Assembly (NCBI RefSeq): GCF_021021435.1
Contig: NZ_JAINWI010000004.1
Span: forward strand, 1-64,000
Source: Seohaeicola saemankumensis
Lineage (GTDB): Bacteria > Pseudomonadota > Alphaproteobacteria > Rhodobacterales > Rhodobacteraceae
DNA: 64,000 nt
Direction of reading: 5' to 3'
Below, piece after piece: positions 56,852 to 64,000 of the stretch; the stretch's first letter is position 1, and every line of letters begins with the position of its first letter. The translations under genes were made by a program, and so were the position numbers. Under the pieces are notes generated by a model, which saw nothing but the letters and a program-made list of their open reading frames with translations, was not told the DNA's origin and ran no database searches.

Positions 56852-57138
56852 CCGAACGCCTCAGCGATACTGGCCGCAAAACCATGCTGGAACCTTTGTT
56901 CGAAACAGGTTGGCGCATGGTGGACGGTCGTGATGCCATCATCAAAAGCTTCGAATTCAAGGATTTCACCGAAGCCTTCGGATGGATGACACAAGCCGCA
57001 CTTTGGGCCGAAAAATGGGGGCACCACCCCGAATGGTCCAATGTCTACAAGACTGTTACTGTTGTCCTGACCACGCATGATGTAGACGGGCTATCCGCAC
57101 TGGATGCGAAACTGGCGCGCAAAATGGATAGCATCTGA
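56848..57138 (+). CDS. phhB: Pterin-4a-carbinolamine dehydratase
   Basis: 96 residues. [54 protein letters not shown] (seen in parts: [40 protein letters not shown]) is the full family signature with the catalytic His pair. It recycles hydroxypterin formed by aromatic amino acid hydroxylases; none is in the window. Operonic overlap with the FemAB-like gene. Confidence 0.94.
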   Translation: MTERLSDTGRKTMLEPLFETGWRMVDGRDAIIKSFEFKDFTEAFGWMTQAALWAEKWGHHPEWSNVYKTVTVVLTTHDVDGLSALDAKLARKMDSI

Positions 57139-57169
57139 CCTCAAGCAAGACACAGACCAAGGAATACCC

Positions 57170-58012
57170 ATGCAAGATCTGCTGACGACCGAACTCTGGA
57201 ACGGAACCACACTTCAGGAACTGCTGACACTGGAATTTCTGGCGTCACTGGCCGGTTCCGTGCTTGGGGCGGTGGCGATCATTCTGGGCGGGTTCATCCT
57301 TGCAGGATGGGCACATAACCGGATCGTGGGCCTGACGCGGCGCTATGCGCGGCTTGATGCGACCCTGTTCAACTTTCTCGGCAGTCTGGTGCGCTATATC
57401 ATTCTGGCGTTTATGGCCTTGTTTGTTCTCAACACTTTCGGGATTCAGACAACATCCATCGTCGCGCTGATCGGTGCTGCAGGTCTGGCGATCGGTCTGG
57501 CCCTGCAAGGAACGCTGTCGAATGTAGCCGCAGGGGTGATGATCATTCTGTTCCGTCCTTTCAAGAACGGGGATTTTGTCGAGGTGGCGGGTCAGTCCGG
57601 CACCGTGCAAGAAATCTCCCTGAACTTTACCGAAGTGTCTTCGATCGGGAATGTGCAGGTGATCATTCCCAACAGCCAGATCTGGGGCAATGTGATCACT
57701 AACTACTCTGCCTACAGCACACGTCGCGCAGAATGGATGTTCGGTGTCTCCTATGGTGCCGATCTGAAAAAGGCGGAAACGATCATCCGCGATACGATCA
57801 TGTCTGATCCCCGCTCTAAAACCGATCCGGCGCCGTTTATTCAGGTCAACAACCTTGGCGATTTCTCGGTCGATTTTCTGGTGCGTGTCTGGTGCGATGC
57901 GTCGGAGTTCTTCCAGTATCAGGCCGATATGAAGCGCGCAGTCAAAGAGGCGCTGGATGCCGGCGGGATCGATATTCCGTTCCCGACCAGGACAATGATC
58001 AACGCCGCCTGA
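57170..58012 (+). CDS. MscS-family mechanosensitive ion channel
   Basis: 280 residues. Two or three membrane helices precede the pore-lining helix (IGAAGLAIGLALQGTLSNVAAGVMIILFRPFKNGDFV, seen in parts as AAGLAIGLALQGTLSNVAAG and FRPFKNGDFVEV), then the cytosolic beta and alpha/beta domains (NSQIWGNVITNYS). It relieves turgor on hypo-osmotic shock. Start at MQDLLT, after AAGGAATACCC as ribosome site. Confidence 0.93.
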   Translation: MQDLLTTELWNGTTLQELLTLEFLASLAGSVLGAVAIILGGFILAGWAHNRIVGLTRRYARLDATLFNFLGSLVRYIILAFMALFVLNTFGIQTTSIVALIGAAGLAIGLALQGTLSNVAAGVMIILFRPFKNGDFVEVAGQSGTVQEISLNFTEVSSIGNVQVIIPNSQIWGNVITNYSAYSTRRAEWMFGVSYGADLKKAETIIRDTIMSDPRSKTDPAPFIQVNNLGDFSVDFLVRVWCDASEFFQYQADMKRAVKEALDAGGIDIPFPTRTMINAA

Positions 58013-58061
58013 CGCGAAAGAGCAAAGAATTGTCCGACAATTGCGCTCTCGGGCACGTGAG

Positions 58062-58092
58062 TTGCAATCCTTTATATCGTGTGCGATATAAT
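58062..58092 (+). promoter_or_regulatory. ohr promoter and operator-like palindrome
   Basis: TTATATCG-TGTG-CGATATAA (58072-58091) is a perfect inverted repeat with 8-bp arms. It overlaps a consensus -10 TATAAT (58087-58092). A possible -35 TTGCAA (58062-58067) is 19 bp away. A repressor bound here would block the polymerase; an OhrR-like MarR protein is the natural guess. Confidence 0.6.
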
Positions 58093-58125
58093 CTCTAGCG
58101 ATGTAAATATTGGAAGGAGACCACC

Positions 58126-58554
58126 ATGTCTGTCGATGTCAAATACAGGACAAAAGCCACCGCAACAGGCGGGCGCGATGGCCATTCAGCGACCGAGGAC
58201 GGGGCAGTGGATGTGAAACTGGTCACCCCGAAAGAGTTGGGTGGCGCGGGAGGTGACGGGGTCAATCCCGAACAGCTTTTCGCCACGGGTTACGCCGCCT
58301 GCTTCATGGGGGCGCTGAAATTCGTCGCCAGCCAGGACAAGGTCGAACTGTCCAGCGAGTCTAGTGTGTCGGCCGAAGTCGGCATCGGCCCACGCGCAGA
58401 TGGTGGCGGGTTCGGACTTGAGGTTGATCTGATCATCACGCTGCCGGGCATCGAGGCTGATATCGCCGATGACCTGATCGCCCGCGCGCACGTTGTTTGC
58501 CCCTATTCGAACGCTACCCAGAACAATATCAGGGTCGGTTTGTCACGCGGTTGA
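58126..58554 (+). CDS. ohr: Ohr, organic hydroperoxide resistance protein
   Basis: 142 residues of the OsmC/Ohr fold. The reactive cysteines are in YAACFMGALKFVA and VVCPYSNATQNN, and Arg and Glu near the first complete the active site. It reduces fatty-acid and other organic hydroperoxides using lipoylated protein thiols. TGGAAGGAG precedes the ATG. A perfect palindrome overlaps its -10 box. Confidence 0.95.
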   Translation: MSVDVKYRTKATATGGRDGHSATEDGAVDVKLVTPKELGGAGGDGVNPEQLFATGYAACFMGALKFVASQDKVELSSESSVSAEVGIGPRADGGGFGLEVDLIITLPGIEADIADDLIARAHVVCPYSNATQNNIRVGLSRG

Positions 58555-58585
58555 CCGCGCACTGGTTCTGATACTGAAAAATGAC

Positions 58586-58621
58586 ATCCCCCGCCGGGCG
58601 ACGCCTGACGGGGGATTTTTT
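58586..58621 (+). terminator. Terminator between ohr and peroxiredoxin genes
   Basis: ATCCCCCG pairs with CGGGGGAT, followed by a T run. Between convergent genes. Confidence 0.82.
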
Positions 58622-58640
58622 GACAGATAAGGTTGCTGGA

Positions 58641-59129
58641 TCAGATCGCTGCCAACAACGCCTCTCCGCCAGAGATATCGCAGGTTCCGGGGCTTTCTTC
58701 GGGGTGGAAAACGGTAACAACACCGTCGTCAACCAGCATAGCATAGCGCTTGGAACGCGCGACCAACCCTGCGGGCGGCGCATCGAAACTCATACCGATT
58801 GCTTTTGTGAACTCACTTGATGCGTCAGACAGCATCGAGATCCCTGCCTCGGTTGCGCCTGTGACCTCGCCCCATGCTTTCATCACGAATGGATCGTTGA
58901 CGCTGATGCAGATGATTTCATCCACCCCTTTTGCAGCGAATTCATCCTTGGTGCGAATGAAGCTTGGCACATGGGCGGAATGGCAGGTCGGCGTGAATGC
59001 CCCCGGCACCGCGAAAAGCGCAACCTTGCGCCCTTTGAGTTTCTCGCCCAAAGCCACGGCTTCCGGGCCTTTGTCACCCATCTTCACGAGCTTTGCGTCG
59101 GGCAGTTTGTCCCCTGTCGAAATCGTCAT
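58641..59129 (-). CDS. Peroxiredoxin, Prx5 type
   Basis: 162 residues. The peroxidatic Cys lies in VPGAFTPTCHSAHVPSF, the Prx5 signature; the resolving-site candidate is ESPGTCDISGG near the end. It reduces hydrogen and organic peroxides, probably with glutathione or glutaredoxin. The start MTISTGD has GAGGAACAGG upstream. It is convergent with ohr. Confidence 0.93.
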   Translation of the reverse strand: MTISTGDKLPDAKLVKMGDKGPEAVALGEKLKGRKVALFAVPGAFTPTCHSAHVPSFIRTKDEFAAKGVDEIICISVNDPFVMKAWGEVTGATEAGISMLSDASSEFTKAIGMSFDAPPAGLVARSKRYAMLVDDGVVTVFHPEESPGTCDISGGEALLAAI

Positions 59130-59219
59130 CCTGTTCCTCACCTTGGGTTTGCGTTTTCCGGTTCCACCGATATAGGGTGCCGCGCAACGCGAGACCAACA
59201 CTTTCGAAAAGGAATGGGC

Positions 59220-60431
59220 ATGACGCATGTGGTCGTGATCGGCGCCGGACAGGCAGGATCGTCACTTGTCGCAAAGTTACGCAATTCCGGATTTGACGGA
59301 AAGATCACCCTTATCGGCGCAGAACCCGTGCCCCCCTATCAGCGCCCGCCCCTGTCCAAAGCCTATCTTCTGGGCAATATGACCCTGGACCGGCTGTTCC
59401 TGCGTCCGGCAAGCTTTTACTCCGAGCACCGCATTGAGCTGCGTTTGAACCAGCGCGTGACAGGCATTGATCCCGTGGCGCGCACGGTTTCGGTCAACAG
59501 CGATGTGCTGGTCTATGACCATCTGGTCCTGACCACTGGGTCGGAACCGCGCCGCTTGCCCGCCAGCATCGGCGGGGCATTGACGGGCGTTTACGTGGTC
59601 CGCGATCTAGCGGATGTCGATACAATGGGTCCGCAGGTGACCGCTGGCAAGCGCGTGTTGATCGTGGGCGGCGGATATATCGGATTGGAAGCGGCTGCCG
59701 TAGCCGCCAAGCGCGGGCTTGAGGTGACGCTTGTGGAAATGGGCGACCGCATCCTACAACGCGTGGCGGCACCCGAGACGTCCAACTATTTCCGCGCCTT
59801 GCATCAGGGCCACGGCGTGACGATCCGCGAGGGTGTCGGGCTAGAGCGACTGTTGGGCGAGAAACACGTTACAGGGGCGCGCTTGTCGGATGGCACGGAG
59901 ATGGAGGTTGATCTGGTCATCGTCGGCGTGGGCATTACACCTGCCACCGCTCTGGCCGAGATGGCCGGACTCGATATCGAGAACGGGGTCAAGACAGATG
60001 CACAGGGGCGCACATCGGACCCCGCAATCTGGGCGGCAGGTGACTGCGCCTCGTTCCCGTGGCACGGCGGGCGCATCCGTCTGGAAAGCGTGCCGAACGC
60101 CATTGATCAGGCCGAATGCGTAGCCGAAAACATCATGGGCGCTGCAAAAGATTATATTGCAAAGCCGTGGTTCTGGTCCGACCAGTTTGATATCAAGCTG
60201 CAGATTGCAGGATTGAACGCAGGCTATGACCGGACCTTCGTGCGTCCGGGCGAAAAACCGGGCAGTCAATCGGTCTGGTATTATCAGGGTGATAACTTGC
60301 TGGCCGTAGACGCCATGAACGATCCGCGCGCCTATATGATCGGCAAGCGCCTGATCGAAGCGGGCCAGTCACCTGCGCCGGACGCGATCTGTGATCCCGA
60401 CATTGCCCTCAAGTCGCTGCTGCCCGCGTGA
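59220..60431 (+). CDS. FAD/NAD-dependent ferredoxin-reductase-like oxidoreductase
   Basis: 403 residues. Two dinucleotide loops (VVVIGAGQAGSSL near the start and VLIVGGGYIGLEAAA at about 145), ATG-like TTGSEPR and IWAAGDCASFP for FAD binding place it with rhodocoxin/putidaredoxin reductase. It would move electrons from NADH to a 2Fe-2S ferredoxin; no ferredoxin or P450 gene is close. Start ATG 59220 with AAGGA 6 nt upstream. Overlaps rsmD (GTGA). Confidence 0.92.
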   Translation: MTHVVVIGAGQAGSSLVAKLRNSGFDGKITLIGAEPVPPYQRPPLSKAYLLGNMTLDRLFLRPASFYSEHRIELRLNQRVTGIDPVARTVSVNSDVLVYDHLVLTTGSEPRRLPASIGGALTGVYVVRDLADVDTMGPQVTAGKRVLIVGGGYIGLEAAAVAAKRGLEVTLVEMGDRILQRVAAPETSNYFRALHQGHGVTIREGVGLERLLGEKHVTGARLSDGTEMEVDLVIVGVGITPATALAEMAGLDIENGVKTDAQGRTSDPAIWAAGDCASFPWHGGRIRLESVPNAIDQAECVAENIMGAAKDYIAKPWFWSDQFDIKLQIAGLNAGYDRTFVRPGEKPGSQSVWYYQGDNLLAVDAMNDPRAYMIGKRLIEAGQSPAPDAICDPDIALKSLLPA

Positions 60432-60985
60432 GGATCGTTGCAGGCCGGTTCAAGGGGCGTGCCTTGGCGGCCTTGGGCAAGGGCGACCCTGCCGCACACC
60501 TGCGCCCCACCACTGACCGGACCCGTGAAAGCCTGTTCAACATGCTGGCAGGCGGACGTTTCGGCGATCCGGTGACGGATGCGCGCGTTCTGGACCTGTT
60601 CGCAGGCACCGGCGCGCTGGGGCTTGAGGCGCTTTCAAGGGGAGCCGCGCATGTCACTTTTGTTGATGACGGGAGGAAAGCGCTTGGCCTTATCAGACAG
60701 AATATCGCGCTTTGCGGCGCCGAAGCCGATACGAAAGTCATCAAACGCGATGCCCGCCGCCTTCCTCGCAACGAGGATGCTGTTTTCGATCTGGTGTTTC
60801 TTGATCCGCCCTATGGCAAGGCGCTGGGAGAGCAGGCAATCACGCAAGCCCTGAACACGGGCTGGATTGCCGAGAATGCCCTGATCGTGTGGGAGGAAAG
60901 CGCCGCGATCACACCGCCAGATGAGTTGAGCCTTCTCGACAGTCGCCGCTTTGGCGACACGGTGATCAGTATTTTGCAGCACTGA
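60428..60985 (+). CDS. rsmD: RsmD, 16S rRNA (guanine966-N2)-methyltransferase
   Basis: 185 residues from a GTG. MRIVAGRFKGRALA, LRPTTDRTRESLFNML, VLDLFAGTGALGLEALSRGA (SAM-binding) and FLDPPYGKAL (catalytic DPPY) are the full RsmD set. It methylates G966 in the small ribosomal subunit. The start overlaps the upstream oxidoreductase stop. Confidence 0.95.
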   Translation: MRIVAGRFKGRALAALGKGDPAAHLRPTTDRTRESLFNMLAGGRFGDPVTDARVLDLFAGTGALGLEALSRGAAHVTFVDDGRKALGLIRQNIALCGAEADTKVIKRDARRLPRNEDAVFDLVFLDPPYGKALGEQAITQALNTGWIAENALIVWEESAAITPPDELSLLDSRRFGDTVISILQH

Positions 60986-61094
60986 CAGCACCCGTCAGCG
61001 CGGGGGCGAAACACGACGCTTGCCCGCGTCGGAAACGGCAAAGCAGTACGGCTTGCGCAGGTTCAGCTTGCGGTTACCCAAGACCGGAAGACCG

Positions 61095-62312
61095 ATGGCC
61101 ACCCGCTATATTCCCCTGTGGACCCGCTTTGCCCCAACACCCGGCGTGCGGGGCTTTGCGACCCTTCAGGGGTTCGAGGCCATTACACGCGGCATCCTGA
61201 TCTCCGTCTTCCCTCTCGAGATGTATCGCGCGTTGCAGGACGCCCAAACAGTCTCGCAAATCTATTTCATGATCGGGATCACTTCGCTGACCGCGGGATT
61301 GATGGTCCCGTGGCTGAACCGCAGGCTGCCGCGCCGCTGGATGTATACTACTGGCGCGCTGCTTTATCTTTTGGGGTCAATGATCGCCGTATTCGGTGGC
61401 ACCGAGATGATCATGTTCGCCCTGCTGTGCAACACGCTGGCGACGGTGATCACCTTCGTCTGCTTCAATGCCTATGTGCTGGATTACATTTCCCGCGCCG
61501 ATCTGGGTCAAGCGGAATCCATGCGTATGTTTTACTCGGCATTGGGCTGGACGGTTGGTCCTGTGCTGGGTGTTACGCTCATGGCACTGTGGCGGCCTGC
61601 GCCATTTGTCGTGGCAGGCTTATCCGCCATGTGCATGCTATCAGTGTTCTGGGCGATGCGGCTGGGCAATGGCAAGCTGATCAGCCGCGCACGTGCGCCT
61701 GCACCCAATCCGCTGGCTTTTCTGGGGCGTTTTTTCCAGCAGCCGCGTCTGATCTCTGGCTGGCTTTTTGCTGTGATCCGGTCCTGCGGATGGTGGGTCT
61801 ATGTGGTCTATCTGCCGATTTTCGCCGTCGAATCCGGACTGGGCGAGGCGACAGGCGGGATCGTTCTGTCCATCACCAATGCCACGCTGTTCCTGACGCC
61901 CTTCATGCTGCGCTTTGTGCAGGCCAAGTCGATCCGGACAGCGGTGCGCTTTGGTTTTTTTGCTGCGGGAACGTTGTTCATTCTGGCAGGTGTGGGCCAT
62001 TGGCTACCCTGGGGGGCTGTTGGCGTGCTGATGGCCGCTTCGTTTTGCTTGATCCTGCTGGATGTGTGCGGCGGCCTGCCTTTCCTGATGGCCGTCAAAC
62101 CGTCAGAGCGGACCGAGATGTCGGCGGTCTATTCCAGCTTCCGCGATGTATCGGGCATCCTGACTCCGGGAGTCGCGTGGCTGGTGCTGCTGGTCACACC
62201 CTTGCCCGGCGTCTTTGTGGCCTGTGGTGCGGGGCTTGTGCTGGCTTGGGGCATTGCGGGCAGGCTGCATCCACGACTTGGCCACGCGCGCATTCGCATT
62301 CCAACTACCTGA
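61095..62312 (+). CDS. MFS transporter
   Basis: 405 residues with about twelve membrane helices (LTAGLMVPWLNRRLPRRWMY is the loop 2-3 region with basic residues). Substrate unknown. Start at ATG 61095 with GGAAG upstream. A very long overlapping ORF in another frame, running to 63178, is a GC-driven shadow. Convergent with the methionine aminopeptidase gene 11 nt away. Confidence 0.87.
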   Translation: MATRYIPLWTRFAPTPGVRGFATLQGFEAITRGILISVFPLEMYRALQDAQTVSQIYFMIGITSLTAGLMVPWLNRRLPRRWMYTTGALLYLLGSMIAVFGGTEMIMFALLCNTLATVITFVCFNAYVLDYISRADLGQAESMRMFYSALGWTVGPVLGVTLMALWRPAPFVVAGLSAMCMLSVFWAMRLGNGKLISRARAPAPNPLAFLGRFFQQPRLISGWLFAVIRSCGWWVYVVYLPIFAVESGLGEATGGIVLSITNATLFLTPFMLRFVQAKSIRTAVRFGFFAAGTLFILAGVGHWLPWGAVGVLMAASFCLILLDVCGGLPFLMAVKPSERTEMSAVYSSFRDVSGILTPGVAWLVLLVTPLPGVFVACGAGLVLAWGIAGRLHPRLGHARIRIPTT

Positions 62313-62323
62313 AACTGACGGAA

Positions 62324-63136
62324 TTACCCGTAGGTCGGATGAAACCGTCCCGCAGGGGACATGGTGAAAATCTCGCAGCCTGTCGCAGTCACGCCGACGG
62401 AATGTTCAAACTGCGCGCTCAGCGACTTGTCGCGGGTCACGGCTGTCCAGTCATCTGCCAGCACTTTAGTCTCGGGACGGCCCAGATTGACCATCGGCTC
62501 GATGGTGAAGAACATGCCTTCTTCCAATACGGGTCCGGTGCCGGGGCGTCCGTAATGCAGCACATTGGGCGGTGCGTGGAATACGCGGCCAAGGCCATGA
62601 CCGCAAAAATCGCGCACAACGCTCATCCGGTGACTTTCAACAAAGTTCTGGATCGCATGGCCGATATCGCCGAACGTATTCCCGGGCTTCACCGCCTCAA
62701 TCCCAAGCATCAGCGCATCATGGGTGATCTCGATCAGGCGTTCGGCTTTGCGGGGCAAAGTGCCTGCCGCATACATGCGGCTGGTGTCTCCGAACCAGCC
62801 ATCCACAATGACTGTCACGTCGATATTCAGGATATCCCCGTCTTTCAGCTTCTTGTCGCCGGGAATCCCGTGGCAAACCACGTGATTGAGGCTGATGCAG
62901 CTTGCGTGCTGGTAGCCTTTATAGCCGATCGTCGCCGATTTCGCGCCCGCTTGGGTCACTTGATCCTCGATGATACGGTCCAGTTCGCCTGTGGTCACGC
63001 CCGGTTGGACATGGTCGGCGATCGCATCAAGGATTTCTGCCGCAACCTGTCCGGCACGGTGCATGCCGGCAAAGTCGCCGACTTCGTGTATGCGGATGCC
63101 ATCCCGTGTAAGTCGGCCACGATGCTGATCGTTCAA
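62324..63136 (-). CDS. map: Methionine aminopeptidase, type I
   Basis: 270 residues from a TTG start with GGAG 8 nt upstream. NHVVCHGIPGDKKLKDGDILNIDVT (metal-binding Asp and substrate His), GHGLGRVFHAPPNVLHYG and FFTIEPMVNLG, FEHSVGVT show all five metal ligands. It removes N-terminal Met from new proteins. The longer ORF upstream lacks a ribosome site. Confidence 0.94.
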   Translation of the reverse strand: MNDQHRGRLTRDGIRIHEVGDFAGMHRAGQVAAEILDAIADHVQPGVTTGELDRIIEDQVTQAGAKSATIGYKGYQHASCISLNHVVCHGIPGDKKLKDGDILNIDVTVIVDGWFGDTSRMYAAGTLPRKAERLIEITHDALMLGIEAVKPGNTFGDIGHAIQNFVESHRMSVVRDFCGHGLGRVFHAPPNVLHYGRPGTGPVLEEGMFFTIEPMVNLGRPETKVLADDWTAVTRDKSLSAQFEHSVGVTATGCEIFTMSPAGRFHPTYG

Positions 63137-63334
63137 CGCCGGTTCTCCGTTACGAATAGATATTTTTCCACTATTTAGGCCGAATTGGTGCAAGTTGCCA
63201 GACCTGCCGGACAAGCCCTCGCAAAGGTGCGACAATCCTGTAGCGGTTGCTGCGACCTGTCCGATAGCAGAAGGGTTGGAAAGCCCTGCCCCTTGCGCCT
63301 ATACCAAGACAACATCGCATCAAAGGATATCTCC
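63137..63334. other. Divergent map / cinA-like promoter region
   Basis: About 200 bp with no gene seen. AAAGGATATCTCC just before the ATG at 63335 is a ribosome site. No confident operator found. Confidence 0.4.
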
Positions 63335-64000
63335 ATGACCAACCCCACCGCAGCCATGATCGTGATCGGGGATGAAATCCTGTCGGGCCGCACGCGTGAC
63401 AGCAACATGCATTACCTTGCGGCAGAGTTGACCAAGGCGGGGATCGACCTGCGCGAAGTGCGCGTAGTCAGCGACGATGCCCCAGCCATCGTCGCGGCTG
63501 TCAAAGCCTTGTCAGGCAGTTTTACCCATGTCTTTACCTCGGGCGGGATCGGTCCGACCCATGACGATATCACTGCAGATTGCATCGCGCAGGCGTTTGG
63601 CAGATCCATCGACGTGCGCGACGATGCACGCGCTTTGCTGGCCGCACATTACGCCCGTACGGGGGGCGAGTTGAACACGGCACGCTTGCGTATGGCGCGC
63701 ATCCCCGAAGGTGCGCGTCTGATCGAAAACCCTGTTTCTGTTGCTCCGGGATTCATTGTCGAGAATGTGCACGTCATGGCGGGCGTTCCGGCTGTGTTTC
63801 AGGCCATGGTCGCCTCGGTGATTCCCACCCTGACGGGTGGTGAGCCGTTGCTGTCACAGACGCTTCGTATCCAGCGGGGCGAAGGCGATATCGCGGGGCC
63901 GTTGGGCGAGTTGGCCAGCCGCTATCCCGATCTGATGATTGGGTCCTACCCCTTCCAGACCAATGGGGCTTTCGGGGCCAATATCGTTATCAGAGGTCAG
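63335..64000 (+). CDS. CinA-family molybdopterin-binding protein, cut by the window edge
   Basis: 222 codons visible, still open at the right edge. MIVIGDEILSGRTRDSNMHYLA and FTSGGIGPTHDDITADCIA are the MoCF/CinA N-terminal signatures (competence/damage-inducible protein A type). In alphaproteobacteria such stand-alone domains may repair NMN-type damage or bind molybdopterin-like ligands; the role is not settled. It is divergent from map. Confidence 0.9.
   Translation, partial: MTNPTAAMIVIGDEILSGRTRDSNMHYLAAELTKAGIDLREVRVVSDDAPAIVAAVKALSGSFTHVFTSGGIGPTHDDITADCIAQAFGRSIDVRDDARALLAAHYARTGGELNTARLRMARIPEGARLIENPVSVAPGFIVENVHVMAGVPAVFQAMVASVIPTLTGGEPLLSQTLRIQRGEGDIAGPLGELASRYPDLMIGSYPFQTNGAFGANIVIRGQ

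Noticed and set aside
61118-63178. 686-codon ORF on the plus strand
   Set aside because: It crosses the MFS gene in a wrong frame and then lies antisense to the methionine aminopeptidase; both real genes have complete motifs.

Overview
The window looks like chromosomal core DNA of a marine-type alphaproteobacterium of the Rhodobacteraceae (Roseobacter group). This rests on the gene set and protein style (RpoE-ChrR with its linked lipid operon, zinc-free short L36, MutL with an endonuclease motif, PuuD urate oxidase, saccharopine lysine pathway), the moderately high GC, and many 4-nt ATGA/GTGA overlaps inside operons. No transposase, integrase, phage gene or CRISPR array was seen. Gene identities come from reading the proteins; no database search was run.

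Layout. 1-450: a gene-free stretch whose left edge carries a strong rRNA-type promoter firing leftward out of the window. 0.45-6.8 kb: msrPQ (periplasmic methionine sulfoxide repair), a membrane-anchored FMN glutamate-synthase-like protein, DUF302 and fasciclin secreted proteins, and a peptidase-less RTX protein. 6.8-15.4 kb: clpB with a predicted heat-shock promoter, a small unknown ORF, pyrF, an NfeD/SPFH pair, Nudix, dinB and an N-formylglutamate amidohydrolase. 15.4-15.9 kb: tRNA-Val(GAC) and rpmJ. 15.9-24.7 kb: one long leftward operon holding a complete Liv-type ABC transporter, a small membrane protein and two different acyl-CoA ligases. 24.9-27.6 kb: a divergent soluble hybrid histidine kinase and an OmpR-type regulator. 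A 10-bp-spaced direct repeat lies in the shared promoter region and suggests this pair controls the transporter operon.

27.6-32.2 kb: a hydantoinase/carbamoylase-type gene broken by one extra base, a histidine phosphatase, and a lysine-catabolic operon in which a SemiSWEET/PQ-loop transporter sits between the two saccharopine dehydrogenases. 32.3-39.4 kb: two small proteins, then a five-gene operon (FAD oxidoreductase, DUF1365, MFS, DUF3833, SDR) divergent from rpoE-chrR. This matches the singlet-oxygen/furan-fatty-acid regulon known from Rhodobacter sphaeroides, here physically joined to its regulator, with promoter-like sites of the same spacing facing both ways.

39.4-51 kb: rmuC-mutL, puuD with a divergent LysR gene and a rhodanese, glnK-amtB, a class A PBP, and mlaA-mlaC. 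51-64 kb: type I secretion ABC/HlyD genes (a candidate exporter for the RTX protein), RidA, a glycerophosphodiesterase, a FemAB/GNAT-like protein, a pterin dehydratase, MscS, Ohr with an operator-like palindrome, a Prx5-type peroxiredoxin, a ferredoxin-reductase-like flavoprotein, rsmD, an MFS protein, a type I methionine aminopeptidase, and a CinA-family gene cut by the right edge. Oxidative and lipid-peroxide defence (MsrPQ, RpoE/ChrR regulon, Ohr, Prx) is a recurring theme.
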